A stretch of 64,000 nt of DNA, from assembly GCA_910586735.1 (NCBI GenBank), contig CAJUJW010000004.1, positions 1 through 64,000 of the forward strand, written 5' to 3'. The DNA is from an uncultured Oscillibacter sp. (GTDB lineage Bacteria; Bacillota; Clostridia; Oscillospirales; Oscillospiraceae). The notes beneath the pieces are model-generated. The model had not been told where the DNA came from. It did no database searches and saw only the letters and a program-made list of their open reading frames with translations. This document shows positions 48,713 to 56,881 of the stretch, piece by piece. How positions within the stretch are numbered: position 1 is the stretch's first letter; the number at the start of each line of letters is the position of its first letter. The position numbers and the translations under genes are program-made.

Positions 48713-49093
48713 ATGGAAATCATCATCCGCAACACCGGGGGGCAGCCCATCTACGAGCAGATCTACTCCCAGCTGAAGGCCCAGATCATCGCCGGGGCCC
48801 TGTCGCCGGGGGAGGCCCTGCCCTCCATCCGGGCCCTGGCCAAGGACCTGAAAATTTCCGTCATCACCACCAAGCGGGCCTATGACGAGCTGGAGGCCGA
48901 GGGCTTTCTCTACACCGTGGCCGGCAAGGGCTGCTTCGTGGCGGAGAAGAACCTGGAATTGATCCGGGAACAGCAGCTCAAGGAGCTGGAAGCCCACCTG
49001 ACCGCCGCCGCGGACCTGGCCAAAACCTGCGGCTTGACGGTGGAGGAGCTTGCCGGCATGCTGCGCGTCTTACTAGAGGAGGAGAACCTATGA
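48713..49093 (+). CDS. GntR-family transcriptional regulator, YtrA subfamily
   Basis: Repressor of 126 residues with an N-terminal winged helix (10-78): GQPIYEQIYSQLKAQIIAG, GEALPSIRALAKDLKISVIT, then TTKRAYDELEAEGFLYTVAG. A short helical C-terminal tail (80-126) marks the YtrA subfamily, which lacks a large effector domain. These regulate adjacent ABC transporters, often in response to wall-active agents. Its ATG follows a purine-rich site within GGGGGAAC. It overlaps the ABC ATPase start by ATGA. The operator in its promoter suggests autoregulation. Confidence 0.92.
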   Translation: MEIIIRNTGGQPIYEQIYSQLKAQIIAGALSPGEALPSIRALAKDLKISVITTKRAYDELEAEGFLYTVAGKGCFVAEKNLELIREQQLKELEAHLTAAADLAKTCGLTVEELAGMLRVLLEEENL

Positions 49094-49944
49094 ACGCCAT
49101 TGAACTGAACCATATCCACAAGAGCTTTCCCGGCTTCGCCATCCAGGACCTGTGCCTGACGGTGCCCAGCGGCACCATCTGCGGCCTGGTGGGCGAAAAC
49201 GGCGCGGGCAAATCCACCACTATCCGCCTTTTGATGAACGCCCTCCGGCCCGACGGCGGCGCCGCCAGGGTCCTGGGGGTGGACGCGTCCAGCCCGGAGT
49301 TCCGGGACGTGAAGGAGGACGTGGGCGTCGTCCTGGACGAGGCTTACTACCCCGAAACCCTGAACACCCTCCAGGTGGGGAAGGTCATGGCGGGGACCTA
49401 CAAGCGCTGGGACCAGGGGACCTACGAGCGCTACCTCCGCCGCTTTGACCTGCCGGAGAAAAAGCAGTTCAAGGACTTCTCAAGGGGCATGAAGATGAAG
49501 CTGGCCATCGCCGTGGCCCTGAGCCACCAGCCAAAGCTCCTGATTCTGGACGAGGCCACCAGCGGCCTGGACCCCATCGTCCGGGACGAGGTGCTGGAGA
49601 TTTTCATCGAGTTCACCCGGGAGGAGGACCACTCCATTTTAATCTCCTCCCACATTCTCAGCGACCTGGAAAAACTCTGCGACTACATCGCCTTCCTGCA
49701 CCAGGGGCGTCTGCTCTTCTGCGACGAGAAGGACCGGCTTCTGGAGACCTACGGCGTCTTCGCGGGCACGGCGGAACAACTGGAGAGCCTCCGGGAGGAG
49801 GCCATCGTGGGCCGGGAGGAGACCCACGGCTACGGCGGCGTTCGGGCCCTGGTGCGCCGGGACGAGGTCCCGGCGGGGCTGGAGCTGGAACGGGCGAGCG
49901 TGGAGGACATCATTCTCTTTATGGTGAAAGGAGCAAGAAAATGA
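49090..49944 (+). CDS. ABC transporter ATP-binding protein (YtrB-like)
   Basis: ATPase of 284 residues driving an ABC-2-type exporter. Walker A GENGAGKST at 35-43, signature FSRGMKMKLAIA (Ser-Arg-Gly instead of Ser-Gly-Gly, as is common in this subfamily), Walker B LLILDEATSGLDP and the H-loop HSILISSHILS. It is the second gene of a GntR-ATPase-permease-small protein operon. Substrate not shown; relatives respond to wall antibiotics or export peptides. Confidence 0.93.
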   Translation: MNAIELNHIHKSFPGFAIQDLCLTVPSGTICGLVGENGAGKSTTIRLLMNALRPDGGAARVLGVDASSPEFRDVKEDVGVVLDEAYYPETLNTLQVGKVMAGTYKRWDQGTYERYLRRFDLPEKKQFKDFSRGMKMKLAIAVALSHQPKLLILDEATSGLDPIVRDEVLEIFIEFTREEDHSILISSHILSDLEKLCDYIAFLHQGRLLFCDEKDRLLETYGVFAGTAEQLESLREEAIVGREETHGYGGVRALVRRDEVPAGLELERASVEDIILFMVKGARK

Positions 49945-50528
49945 AAGCGCTGATTCAGAAGGATTTCTATGTAATCTGGAAACAGATGCGGATTTATGTC
50001 GTCATCATTTTGCTGCTGTCCATGATAAACAGCGCGTTCAACATCGTGTTCCTGGTGGTCTGGTGTTCCATGCTGCCCTATACGGCCATGGCCTATGACG
50101 AGAGGAGCCACTGGAACCAGCTGGCGGCCATGATGCCCTATTCCAAGCGGGACATTGTGCTGAGCAAGTACGTGCTGGGCTGGCTGTGCATGGCGGCGGC
50201 TGGCCTTTTGTGCCTGGCGGCCCGTATGGTACTGGGGCACTTCCTCGAAAACGAGGTGGACGCCTCCATCGTGCTGACCAGCCTCTGCCTGGGCGTGATT
50301 TCCCTGGCAGTCACCCTGCCCGCGGTCATGCGCTTCGGCGTGGAGCGGGGCCGGATGATCTTTATGGTGGTGATCTTCGGGGCGGCCATCGGGACGGGCA
50401 TTGTCCTGGACTCGGCGGACATCCTCCCCCGCATCTCTCTGCCGCTGATGGCCCTGATGCCCATTGCGGCGGCCGCTGCCACGGCGGTCTCCATCCCCCT
50501 GTCCATGAAGCTCTACCAGGTGAACTGA
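49941..50528 (+). CDS. ABC-2 type transporter permease
   Basis: Membrane protein of 195 residues with about six hydrophobic helices and the N-terminal amphipathic start MKALIQKDFYVIWKQMR typical of ABC2_membrane_5 permeases. A middle ERSHWNQLAAMMPYSKRDIV segment also fits. Its ATG overlaps the ATPase stop (ATGA). It would form the membrane channel of the exporter with the preceding ATPase. It is shorter than many permeases, but this is usual in the YtrA-linked set. Confidence 0.9.
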   Translation: MKALIQKDFYVIWKQMRIYVVIILLLSMINSAFNIVFLVVWCSMLPYTAMAYDERSHWNQLAAMMPYSKRDIVLSKYVLGWLCMAAAGLLCLAARMVLGHFLENEVDASIVLTSLCLGVISLAVTLPAVMRFGVERGRMIFMVVIFGAAIGTGIVLDSADILPRISLPLMALMPIAAAAATAVSIPLSMKLYQVN

Positions 50529-50541
50529 AAGGAGGCGCGCT

Positions 50542-50631
50542 ATGCCGCGTGTGCCCAACAATCTGCTTCTGCTCCTCTTACTGCTGCCCCTCGCGGACCG
50601 GCTCTGGAAAATGTGGAGGGACCGGAAGTAA
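50542..50631 (+). CDS. 29-residue Leu-rich membrane micropeptide
   Basis: A complete tiny reading frame, MPRVPNNLLLLLLLLPLADR followed by LWKMWRDRK, has a strong AAAGGAGG site 6-7 nt upstream of the ATG and ends with TAA directly touching the next gene's ATG (TAAATG). Eight consecutive Leu codons give a short hydrophobic helix followed by a positively charged, Trp-containing tail. It lies in the ABC operon. It may be a membrane micropeptide modulating the transporter (inference). Too short to detect homology by eye. Confidence 0.55.
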   Translation: MPRVPNNLLLLLLLLPLADRLWKMWRDRK

Positions 50632-50850
50632 ATGAAGAACACGAAACGCTACCCCGTCTGCGGTTACACGGATATTATCCGTGTGCCGCACGACGCCCAC
50701 CGCTACCTCGCCAACAGCATCTGCATCACCCGCTTTGCCACGGTGAAGCGGATTCCGGTGGCCCGCTACGTCTGCTATGACTGCGGCTATCTGGAAAACT
50801 GGGTGGAGAACCGGCACGAGCGGGAGGAAATCAAGCGGGCATGGGGATGA
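50632..50850 (+). CDS. Hypothetical 72-residue protein with paired cysteines
   Basis: Small soluble protein with a Cys-Gly near the N-terminus (RYPVCGYTD) and a later CYDCG motif (about residues 48-52) followed by a charged helical tail. A GGAGGGAC site lies in the preceding micropeptide gene. Basic residues around the cysteines recall partial zinc ribbons, but only three cysteines are obvious. It is the last gene of the GntR-ABC operon, followed by a bidirectional terminator. Function unknown. Confidence 0.7.
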   Translation: MKNTKRYPVCGYTDIIRVPHDAHRYLANSICITRFATVKRIPVARYVCYDCGYLENWVENRHEREEIKRAWG

Positions 50851-50865
50851 AGCTGTAAGGACGAA

Positions 50866-50896
50866 AAAAGGCCCTCCGTGACGGAGGGCCTTTCCC
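50866..50896. terminator. Bidirectional terminator between the ABC operon and the ferritin-like gene
   Basis: The AAAGGCCCTCCGT/ACGGAGGGCCTTT stem has A- and T-runs on the two sides. Confidence 0.88.
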
Positions 50897-50897
50897 T

Positions 50898-51572
50898 TTA
50901 CATGCCTTGCAGACTCCGCTGGAGAAGCCCCATCAGGGTCTCGGCGTGGCCGTAGGACTGCTTGCTCAGCTCCTCAAAGAGCTTGGTCAGGCAGGGGTCC
51001 AGGCTGTCCTCGGCGGAACGGGCGTAATTCAGCCCGCTGCACGCCGCCGCGTGATACCGCTCCCGCAGGGCGGGGCACCAGCGGCCCACGTAGATGCGCT
51101 CTGTACTGACGCTGGGCCGGTAGCACTGGCCGGTAATCAGGTAGTGGGCCGCCATGAGCCGCCGGGCCTGGTCCTGGAGGTCCGCCGCCATGTCCCGCAG
51201 ATCCTTCCGGGCCCAGGACGGGGCCTGCCGGGCCAGGGCCAGGAGATAGCGCCGGTCCGACAGCGCCGCCTCGATGTAGCCGGAGATCACGTTCAGCATC
51301 TCCGCCGCCTCGGTGCCCATGCAGCAGGGATTCCGCTCCGCGCCGGGCAGCGCGGCGGCGGACCCCGCCGGAACGGGAACGGCGGGGGTCTCCGGCGCGG
51401 CGGGGAGCGTGGAGGCCGCCGGGGCGGCGGGCGCGGCGGAAACCTCCGACCGGGCCGCCGCCGGCTGAACGGACATGCCGGGGTAGGGCTCCAGGTTCGG
51501 GGCTACCCGCTGCCAGATGCGGTCGTACTGGCGGAAATCGTACACTTCCGGGGTTTGGGTCATATGTTCCAT
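50898..51572 (-). CDS. Ferritin-like-fold protein with Ala/Pro-rich linker
   Basis: Protein of 224 residues. A short N-terminal segment (1-35) is followed by an Ala/Pro-rich low-complexity linker (about 36-78) and a four-helix region (about 80-224) with TEAAEMLNVISGYIEAALSD, YHAAACSGLNYARS and SYGHAETLMGLLQ. Spaced Glu/His residues in these helices recall ferritin-like or CotF-type coat proteins, but I cannot list a full di-iron set. The start has AAAGGAGGG. It is divergent from sufCB. Function tentative: a spore-coat or iron-related role. Confidence 0.65.
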   Translation of the reverse strand: MEHMTQTPEVYDFRQYDRIWQRVAPNLEPYPGMSVQPAAARSEVSAAPAAPAASTLPAAPETPAVPVPAGSAAALPGAERNPCCMGTEAAEMLNVISGYIEAALSDRRYLLALARQAPSWARKDLRDMAADLQDQARRLMAAHYLITGQCYRPSVSTERIYVGRWCPALRERYHAAACSGLNYARSAEDSLDPCLTKLFEELSKQSYGHAETLMGLLQRSLQGM

Positions 51573-51692
51573 GAGGGGTCCCTCCTTTTCTCCCCAGTCT
51601 ATGCAAAAGGTAAAAAAACCGTTACTGTTGCGCCTGCAACAGATAGGAAGGGCGCTTTTGGGTAAAATGTAGGGGAAATCCCAAGGCATTCG

Positions 51693-51721
51693 TTGCATTC
51701 TCCCGTTATATCTGGTAGAAT
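51693..51721 (+). promoter_or_regulatory. Promoter of sufCB
   Basis: TTGCAT (51693-51698) and TAGAAT (51716-51721) have 17-bp spacing. No IscR- or Fur-like palindrome is evident. Confidence 0.65.
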
Positions 51722-51755
51722 GCTCTCTGACACAGCAAGCAAAGGAGGTACCCTT

Positions 51756-52496
51756 ATGCTGGAACTGAGACACCTCAGCTACGCGGTCCGCGAGGACGGC
51801 GGGGAGCTGGGCATTTTGAACGATATTTCCCTGACCGTCGGCGACGGGCGGCTGGTGGTTTTCACCGGCCCCAACGGCGGCGGGAAGACCACCCTGGCCA
51901 AAAGCATCATGGGCCTGGTGAAGCCCACCGCCGGGCAAATTCTCTGGAACGGGCAGGACATCACCGGCATGGGCATCACGGACCGGGCCCGGCTGGGCAT
52001 CAGCTACGGCTTCCAGCAGCCCCCCCGGTTCAAGGGGCTGACGGTCCGGGACCTGCTGACCCTGGCCAGCGGGGACCAGCGGCTCAGCAAGGACCGCTGC
52101 TGCCAGTACCTGACCCGTGTGGGCCTGTGCGCCAACGACTACCTGGACCGGGAGGTGGACGCCTCCCTCTCCGGCGGCGAGGTGAAGCGGATTGAAATCG
52201 CCTCCATCCTGGCCCGGAACGGATCCCTCATGATTTTCGACGAGCCGGAGGCGGGCATCGACCTGTGGTCCTTCGCCCGGCTGACGGAGACCTTCGAGCA
52301 GCTCCACGCCGCCGGAGGGGCCACCATGATCATCATTTCCCATCAGGAGCGCATCATCTCCCTGGCGGACGAGGTCATCGTGGTGGGCGACGGGCGGCTG
52401 CGCCACCGGGGAACCCCGGCGGAGATTCTGCCCCGGATTCTGGCGGACACCCTGGGCGGGTGCCCGGTGCTGACAAAGGAGGCGATGGCGCAATGA
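51756..52496 (+). CDS. sufC: Fe-S cluster assembly ATPase SufC (minimal SUF)
   Basis: ABC-type ATPase of 246 residues that energises cluster building on SufB. Walker A GPNGGGKTT, signature LSGGEVKRIEIASIL and Walker B LMIFDEPEAGIDLWSF; the EAGIDLWSF stretch is characteristic of SufC. The ATG at 51756 has AAAGGAGG. It is the first gene of a two-gene operon with sufB; the stop overlaps the sufB ATG. The usual sufD, sufS and sufU neighbours are absent, matching the minimal SUF (SMS) system described in anaerobes. Confidence 0.93.
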   Translation: MLELRHLSYAVREDGGELGILNDISLTVGDGRLVVFTGPNGGGKTTLAKSIMGLVKPTAGQILWNGQDITGMGITDRARLGISYGFQQPPRFKGLTVRDLLTLASGDQRLSKDRCCQYLTRVGLCANDYLDREVDASLSGGEVKRIEIASILARNGSLMIFDEPEAGIDLWSFARLTETFEQLHAAGGATMIIISHQERIISLADEVIVVGDGRLRHRGTPAEILPRILADTLGGCPVLTKEAMAQ

Positions 52497-53416
52497 TGGA
52501 TACCGAGATCGATCGGGGCTTACTGGAGAAAATCGCGGACCTCATCGGCAAGCCCGTGGGGGCCTTCAACATCCGCAAGGACTCCGGCTGCGACGGCCGC
52601 CAGTCCACGGAACACATTGAAATCTCCTCCAAGGAGGACAAGCCCGGCATCGACATCCGGGTCAAGGACGGTACCGTGGGGGAGACCTGTCACATTCCCG
52701 TCATCATCACAAAATCCGGCCTCCACGAGATGGTCTACAACGACTTCTTCATCGGGGAAAACTGCGACGTGGACATCGTGGCGGGCTGCGGCATCCATAA
52801 CTGCGGAGACCAGGAATCCCGGCACGACGGCGTTCACACCTTCTACGTGGGCAGGGGCTCTAAGGTCCGCTACACGGAAAGGCACTACGGCGAGGGGGAC
52901 GGCACCGGCGGCCGGGTCATGAACCCGGAGACCGTGGTCTACCTGGAGGAGGGGGCCTCCATCCAAATGGAGACCGTCCAGATCCGGGGCATCGACTCCA
53001 CCAAGCGGACAACGAAGATTGTCTGCGGCAAGGGTGCCGAGGCCGTGGTCACGGAGCGGCTGCTGACCCACGGGGACCAGACGGCGGAAAGCGACATGGA
53101 GATCATCCTGGACGGCGAGGATTCCAAGGGCCGGGTCATCTCCCGGTCCGTGGCCCAGGACAAGTCCCAGCAGGTGTTCTACCCCCGCATGGTGGGCAAC
53201 GCCCAGTGCTTCGGCCACGTCCAGTGCGACTCCATCATCATGGGGGAGGCCAAAATCAAGTCCATCCCCGCCATCACGGCCAACTGCACCGAGGCCCAAT
53301 TGGTCCACGAGGCGGCCATCGGCAAGATCGCCGGGGACCAGCTCCTGAAGCTGGAAACTCTGGGCCTCACCGAGGAGGAGGCCGAGGACTGCATCCTCAA
53401 GGGCTTCCTGGCCTGA
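52493..53416 (+). CDS. sufB: Fe-S scaffold SufB/SufD-family protein (minimal SUF)
   Basis: Scaffold of 307 residues with the SufBD right-handed beta-helix core: ENCDVDIVAGCGIHNCGDQE, SRHDGVHTFYVGRGSKVRY, IIMGEAKIKSIPAITANCTE and LVHEAAIGKIAGDQLLKLE, with AAIGKI near the conserved interface. It is shorter than E. coli SufB (about 495 residues), as expected for the minimal form. Two tandem ATGs overlap the sufC stop. Followed by a terminator at 53458. It is likely the major iron-sulfur scaffold if no larger suf operon exists elsewhere (not testable here). Confidence 0.92.
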   Translation: MMDTEIDRGLLEKIADLIGKPVGAFNIRKDSGCDGRQSTEHIEISSKEDKPGIDIRVKDGTVGETCHIPVIITKSGLHEMVYNDFFIGENCDVDIVAGCGIHNCGDQESRHDGVHTFYVGRGSKVRYTERHYGEGDGTGGRVMNPETVVYLEEGASIQMETVQIRGIDSTKRTTKIVCGKGAEAVVTERLLTHGDQTAESDMEIILDGEDSKGRVISRSVAQDKSQQVFYPRMVGNAQCFGHVQCDSIIMGEAKIKSIPAITANCTEAQLVHEAAIGKIAGDQLLKLETLGLTEEEAEDCILKGFLA

Positions 53417-53457
53417 GGGCCCCAGCGCCTCTATATATCTTGCGGCAGAAATATTGT

Positions 53458-53496
53458 CAAGGGGTCTAGCTTTACAGCCGGACCCCTTGCGTTTTA
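53458..53496 (+). terminator. Terminator of sufCB
   Basis: A CAAGGGGTC/GACCCCTTG stem (53458-53466 with 53481-53489) is followed by a T-rich GCGTTTTA. Confidence 0.75.
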
Positions 53497-53516
53497 TGGG
53501 AAAAGCGGGGGAAAAA

Positions 53517-54797
53517 TCAAACCTGCTCAATGTCGTAGAGTGAATCCAGCACCAGCCAGGTCTGGGAGAAGGGCCGCATGAGGTTCCAGAAGCCCGCCCC
53601 CCGGAAGCCGTACTCGGCCACGAGGCGGAGCTTGGCGTCCATGCTCCTGGCGTCCTCGAACCAGACCTCGTGGTTGGTCCCCCCGGCGTCGGTGTAGTGG
53701 AAGAAAGGGGACTGGGCCGTCTCGTCGTATTGGATTTCCACGCCGTACTGGACCGCCAGCTCGATGGCCCGCTGGTTGGAGATAGACTGTGCCCTGGTCT
53801 CCCCCTGGATGAAGGGCAGGGGCCAGTCGTAGCCGTAGTTTGGCACGCCCAGGAAGATTTTTTCCGCGGGCATTTCCGTGACGGCGTAGTCCAGCACCGC
53901 CCGGACGTTGGGGAGGGGGGCTACAGCGAGCGGCGGCCCATAAGTGTAGCCCCACTCGTACGTCATCAAAAGGACTCCATCCGCCGCCGCCGCCACGGCG
54001 GCGTAATCATGCCCCTCGTACAGCAGTCCCCGCTGGCGGGTGCTGGTCTTGGGCGCAAGGGCCGCCCACAAAAACCGCCCCTGGGCCGCCAGCAGCTGCC
54101 GCAGCCGCCCCAGAAACGCCCCGTAGGCCCCCGCCAGCTGGCCGGGCAGATACTCGAAATCTACGTCCAGCCCCGCGAAGTTCTTCCGCAGCACCGTTTG
54201 CAGCACCTCCGCCGCCAGCCGCCCCTGGGCCTCGTAGTCCGTCAGAATGAACTCCGCCCGGCCTGTGTCGAACTGCCCCGCCTCCGTCAGGGTGGACAGG
54301 TGCATCACCGGCCGGGTCCCCCGCTCCTCCGCCGCCTCCAGCATGGCCTCGTCGTCCAGGGGCAGCAGGCCCCCTGTCTCCGTGATGCCGTAGGTAAACG
54401 GGGCCAGGGTGGAGAGGTAGGGCAGCTGCGCCTCCAGAAGTTCCTGGGAAATGAAGGGGTAGGCGTAACCGTTGAACAGGCCCTCTCCCAGCTTCTCGTC
54501 AAAATAGGAGACCACCAGCAGCTGGCCTGGAACCAGGTTCTCTCCGCCGCCCAGCTCCCAGTTGTTCCGCCACAGCTGCCGGACCGTGGTCCCGTACCGC
54601 GCCGCGATGGAGGTCAGGGTCTCCTCCTCCGTCACAACGTGGACCGACCGGGGAAACCGCACCACCAGCGTCTGCCCCACCGCCAGGGCGAAATCGGGGG
54701 GCAGCTCGTTGTCCGCCGCCAGGCGTCCGGGGGCCACGCCGTACCCGGCGGCGATGGAGTCCACCGTCTCCCCCGGGGCCACCACATGGATTGTCAT
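53517..54797 (-). CDS. LysM-containing GH18 hydrolase (YaaH/SleL-type)
   Basis: Wall or spore-cortex glycoside hydrolase of 426 residues. Two LysM domains occupy about 3-47 and 52-96 (IHVVAPGETVDSIAAGYGV; VHVVTEEETLTSIAARYGT). The GH18 barrel (about 105-426) carries the catalytic DxDxE as D211-V-D213-F-E215 (GLDVDFEYL), with GVPNYGYDWPLPF later. There is no signal peptide, as in spore-targeted YaaH/SleL proteins, which act on cortex peptidoglycan. A GAGGTGA site precedes the ATG. It is divergent from the YkvI gene. All catalytic residues are intact. Confidence 0.92.
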   Translation of the reverse strand: MTIHVVAPGETVDSIAAGYGVAPGRLAADNELPPDFALAVGQTLVVRFPRSVHVVTEEETLTSIAARYGTTVRQLWRNNWELGGGENLVPGQLLVVSYFDEKLGEGLFNGYAYPFISQELLEAQLPYLSTLAPFTYGITETGGLLPLDDEAMLEAAEERGTRPVMHLSTLTEAGQFDTGRAEFILTDYEAQGRLAAEVLQTVLRKNFAGLDVDFEYLPGQLAGAYGAFLGRLRQLLAAQGRFLWAALAPKTSTRQRGLLYEGHDYAAVAAAADGVLLMTYEWGYTYGPPLAVAPLPNVRAVLDYAVTEMPAEKIFLGVPNYGYDWPLPFIQGETRAQSISNQRAIELAVQYGVEIQYDETAQSPFFHYTDAGGTNHEVWFEDARSMDAKLRLVAEYGFRGAGFWNLMRPFSQTWLVLDSLYDIEQV

Positions 54798-54920
54798 CTG
54801 ACATCACCTCTTTCAAAAAAGCCTATGTGGCCGCCTTTGTCCCCTATGCGAACTTTCCCGCATACCCGGCGTCCCGCCGCCATATGTATGGGACAAACGG
54901 AACAAAGGGGGACTTGGGCG

Positions 54921-56045
54921 ATGAGAGGGCGGCGGACCCGGTATCTGACTCCCGGACTGGTCTTCCAGTCCGTGCTGATCGGCGGCGGCTACGGCACCGG
55001 GGCGGAAATCGCCCGGTACTTCGGCAGTCACGGCCTCCTGGGAGGTCTGCTGGGACTGGGGGTTACGGCGGCGGTCTGGGCGATTCTGTGCGCCGTCACC
55101 TTCGAGTTCGCCCGGGTCTTCCGCACTTACGACTACGGCTCCATGATGCACCGTCTCCTTGGCCGGGCCGGGTTTCTCTACGACCTCTGCTTTTACGCCA
55201 TGCTCCTTCTGGTCCTGGGGGTGGTCAACGCCACCGCCGGGGCGGCGCTCCACGCCCTGACGGGCCTGCCGCCCTGGGTAGGCGTGGCCCTGCTCTCTTT
55301 CGGCGTGGTGGTTCTGGTGCTGGGGGGCACGGAGGCCATCGAGCGGGCCCTGTCCCTCTGGGCCTATGTGCTCTACGCCGTGTTCACCCTGTTCCTGGCC
55401 GCCGTGTTCCTCCGCTTCGGCCCCGCCGTGGCCGCCGAGCTCAGGCGGGGGGAAATCACCCCCGGCTGGCTCTCCGGCGGGCTGAAATACGCCGCCTACA
55501 ACCTCCTCTGCGTCTCCATGATTCTCTACACCCTCCGGGACCTGAAAACCCGCCGGGAGGCCGTGACCTGCGGCGTCCTGGCCGGGCTCCTGGGGGCGGC
55601 CCCCGCCCTGCCGCTTCTGCTGGCCATGGGCTGCGACCTGCCGGCGGCCCTGGCCTCCGAGACGCCGGTGACGGCGATTTTTGAGCGGCTGGAGACGCCC
55701 TGGCTGTACGCCCTCTTTGAAATCGTCCTCTTCGGCACCCTGGTGGAGACCGCCGCCGGCTTCATCAAGGCCCTGGAGGACCGGATTGAGCGGGCCCTGT
55801 TCCGGGGGCGGTCCTTTGAGCTGGCCCAGCATACTCCCGCTGGGTCTGCCCGTTCCTCTTGGCCGTGGCTGGCCCGGCCCCTGATTACCGGGACGGTAAC
55901 GGCCCTGGGAATCTGCGTCTCCACCTTCGGCCTGACGGACCTCATTGACAAGGGCTACGGCGCCATCTGTTACGGCGCATTGTGCCTCTTCGCCCTGCCC
56001 ATGCTGACGGCGGGGGTCCGCATGATCCGCCGGGCGGGCCGGTAG
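54921..56045 (+). CDS. YkvI-like integral membrane protein (amino-acid-transporter fold)
   Basis: Membrane protein of 374 residues with about ten hydrophobic segments, starting MRGRRTRYLTPGLVFQSVLI and showing GGGYGTGAEIARYFGSHG, TYDYGSMMHRLLG and ETAAGFIKALEDRIERAL, as in the YkvI family of predicted transporters with the APC-like fold. Substrate unknown. The ATG at 54921 follows AAAGGGGG by about 9 nt. It is divergent from the LysM-GH18 gene and upstream of bactofilin, without an obvious operon link to either. Confidence 0.85.
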   Translation: MRGRRTRYLTPGLVFQSVLIGGGYGTGAEIARYFGSHGLLGGLLGLGVTAAVWAILCAVTFEFARVFRTYDYGSMMHRLLGRAGFLYDLCFYAMLLLVLGVVNATAGAALHALTGLPPWVGVALLSFGVVVLVLGGTEAIERALSLWAYVLYAVFTLFLAAVFLRFGPAVAAELRRGEITPGWLSGGLKYAAYNLLCVSMILYTLRDLKTRREAVTCGVLAGLLGAAPALPLLLAMGCDLPAALASETPVTAIFERLETPWLYALFEIVLFGTLVETAAGFIKALEDRIERALFRGRSFELAQHTPAGSARSSWPWLARPLITGTVTALGICVSTFGLTDLIDKGYGAICYGALCLFALPMLTAGVRMIRRAGR

Positions 56046-56141
56046 AGGGGTTCGACGGCTTCCGCCCCGGTTCTTTCTCCGCCCTCCAAAATCCACCCGG
56101 CTTTTTTGGCGGCCTGCCGGGGGATTTGTCCCTTCCCAGGC

Positions 56142-56170
56142 TTGTATTCCCCGCCGCGCCATGGTATACT
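56142..56170 (+). promoter_or_regulatory. Promoter of bactofilin
   Basis: TTGTAT (56142-56147) and TATACT (56165-56170) have 17-bp spacing, about 30 bp before the ATG. Confidence 0.75.
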
Positions 56171-56200
56171 AACCATAATTTCACAAGTGAGGTGGATGAA

Positions 56201-56683
56201 ATGGCTTTTTTTGGAGGACAGCCCAAGGCCGCCCCCATGGCGGAATCGCAGACCGACGCTGACCGGCGGGAGAACGCCGATCTCCCCGATCTCCCCGAGC
56301 CCAGGAACAACACCGTCATCGCAAAAGACGTGCTGATCTCCGGGAAGCTCAGCGGGGAGGGTGTGGTCCAGATTGAGGGCACCGTGGAAGGTGAAATCAA
56401 CCTCAAGGGCTATGCCATCGTGACGCCCACCGGCAGGGTGAAGGGCCCCATAGAGGCGGACGTGATCCGCGTCGCCGGACGGGTGGAGGGCAACCTGATT
56501 TCCCACGACCATGTCCAGCTGGAGCGCACGGGCACCATCAACGGCGATGTGACCACCGTCTCCTTTGTCATTGAGAACGGAGGCCGCCTCAACGGCCGGA
56601 CCACCATGGTCCCGGAACAGCCCTCCACGCCCCATGTGGAGGAGCTGGAGCCCTCCGCGCCGCCGGAGGAGGAAGAGGACTGA
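56201..56683 (+). CDS. Bactofilin (polymer-forming cytoskeletal protein)
   Basis: Cytoskeletal polymer protein of 160 residues. A disordered N-terminus (1-35) leads to the bactofilin beta-helix (about 37-135; TVIAKDVLISGKLSGEGVVQ, IEGTVEGEINLKGYAIV and GRVKGPIEADVIRVAGRVEG in order). The Pro/Glu-rich acidic tail (about 140-160) is unstructured. Bactofilins scaffold wall enzymes or morphogenesis; in spore formers they may act in shape or coat assembly. A GAGGTGG site lies before the ATG. It is a single gene with its own promoter and terminator. Confidence 0.9.
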   Translation: MAFFGGQPKAAPMAESQTDADRRENADLPDLPEPRNNTVIAKDVLISGKLSGEGVVQIEGTVEGEINLKGYAIVTPTGRVKGPIEADVIRVAGRVEGNLISHDHVQLERTGTINGDVTTVSFVIENGGRLNGRTTMVPEQPSTPHVEELEPSAPPEEEED

Positions 56684-56713
56684 TAATACATACCTGCAAA
56701 AAGAAGACAGCCC

Positions 56714-56746
56714 GAGAGGAACCCGTCACGGGTTCCTCTTCTTTTC
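56714..56746 (+). terminator. Terminator of bactofilin
   Basis: A GAGGAACCCGT/ACGGGTTCCTC stem is followed by TTCTTTTC. Confidence 0.8.
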
Positions 56747-56881
56747 CATGGGCCTTTGTCCGCGGTCTGAAAAAACGGCTCTGGCAAATGGCAAAAATAC
56801 TTTTCGCCGGATGGGGCAAACTTGATTTGTTCACACTTTCGCTGTAAAATATTGAGAGGAGAAAAAGAAAGGAGCAGTCCT

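Noticed and set aside
52520-53530. A 336-residue minus-strand open frame opposite sufB
   Set aside because: It is the GC-driven antisense image of sufB and runs through the sufCB terminator; no ribosome site or domain.
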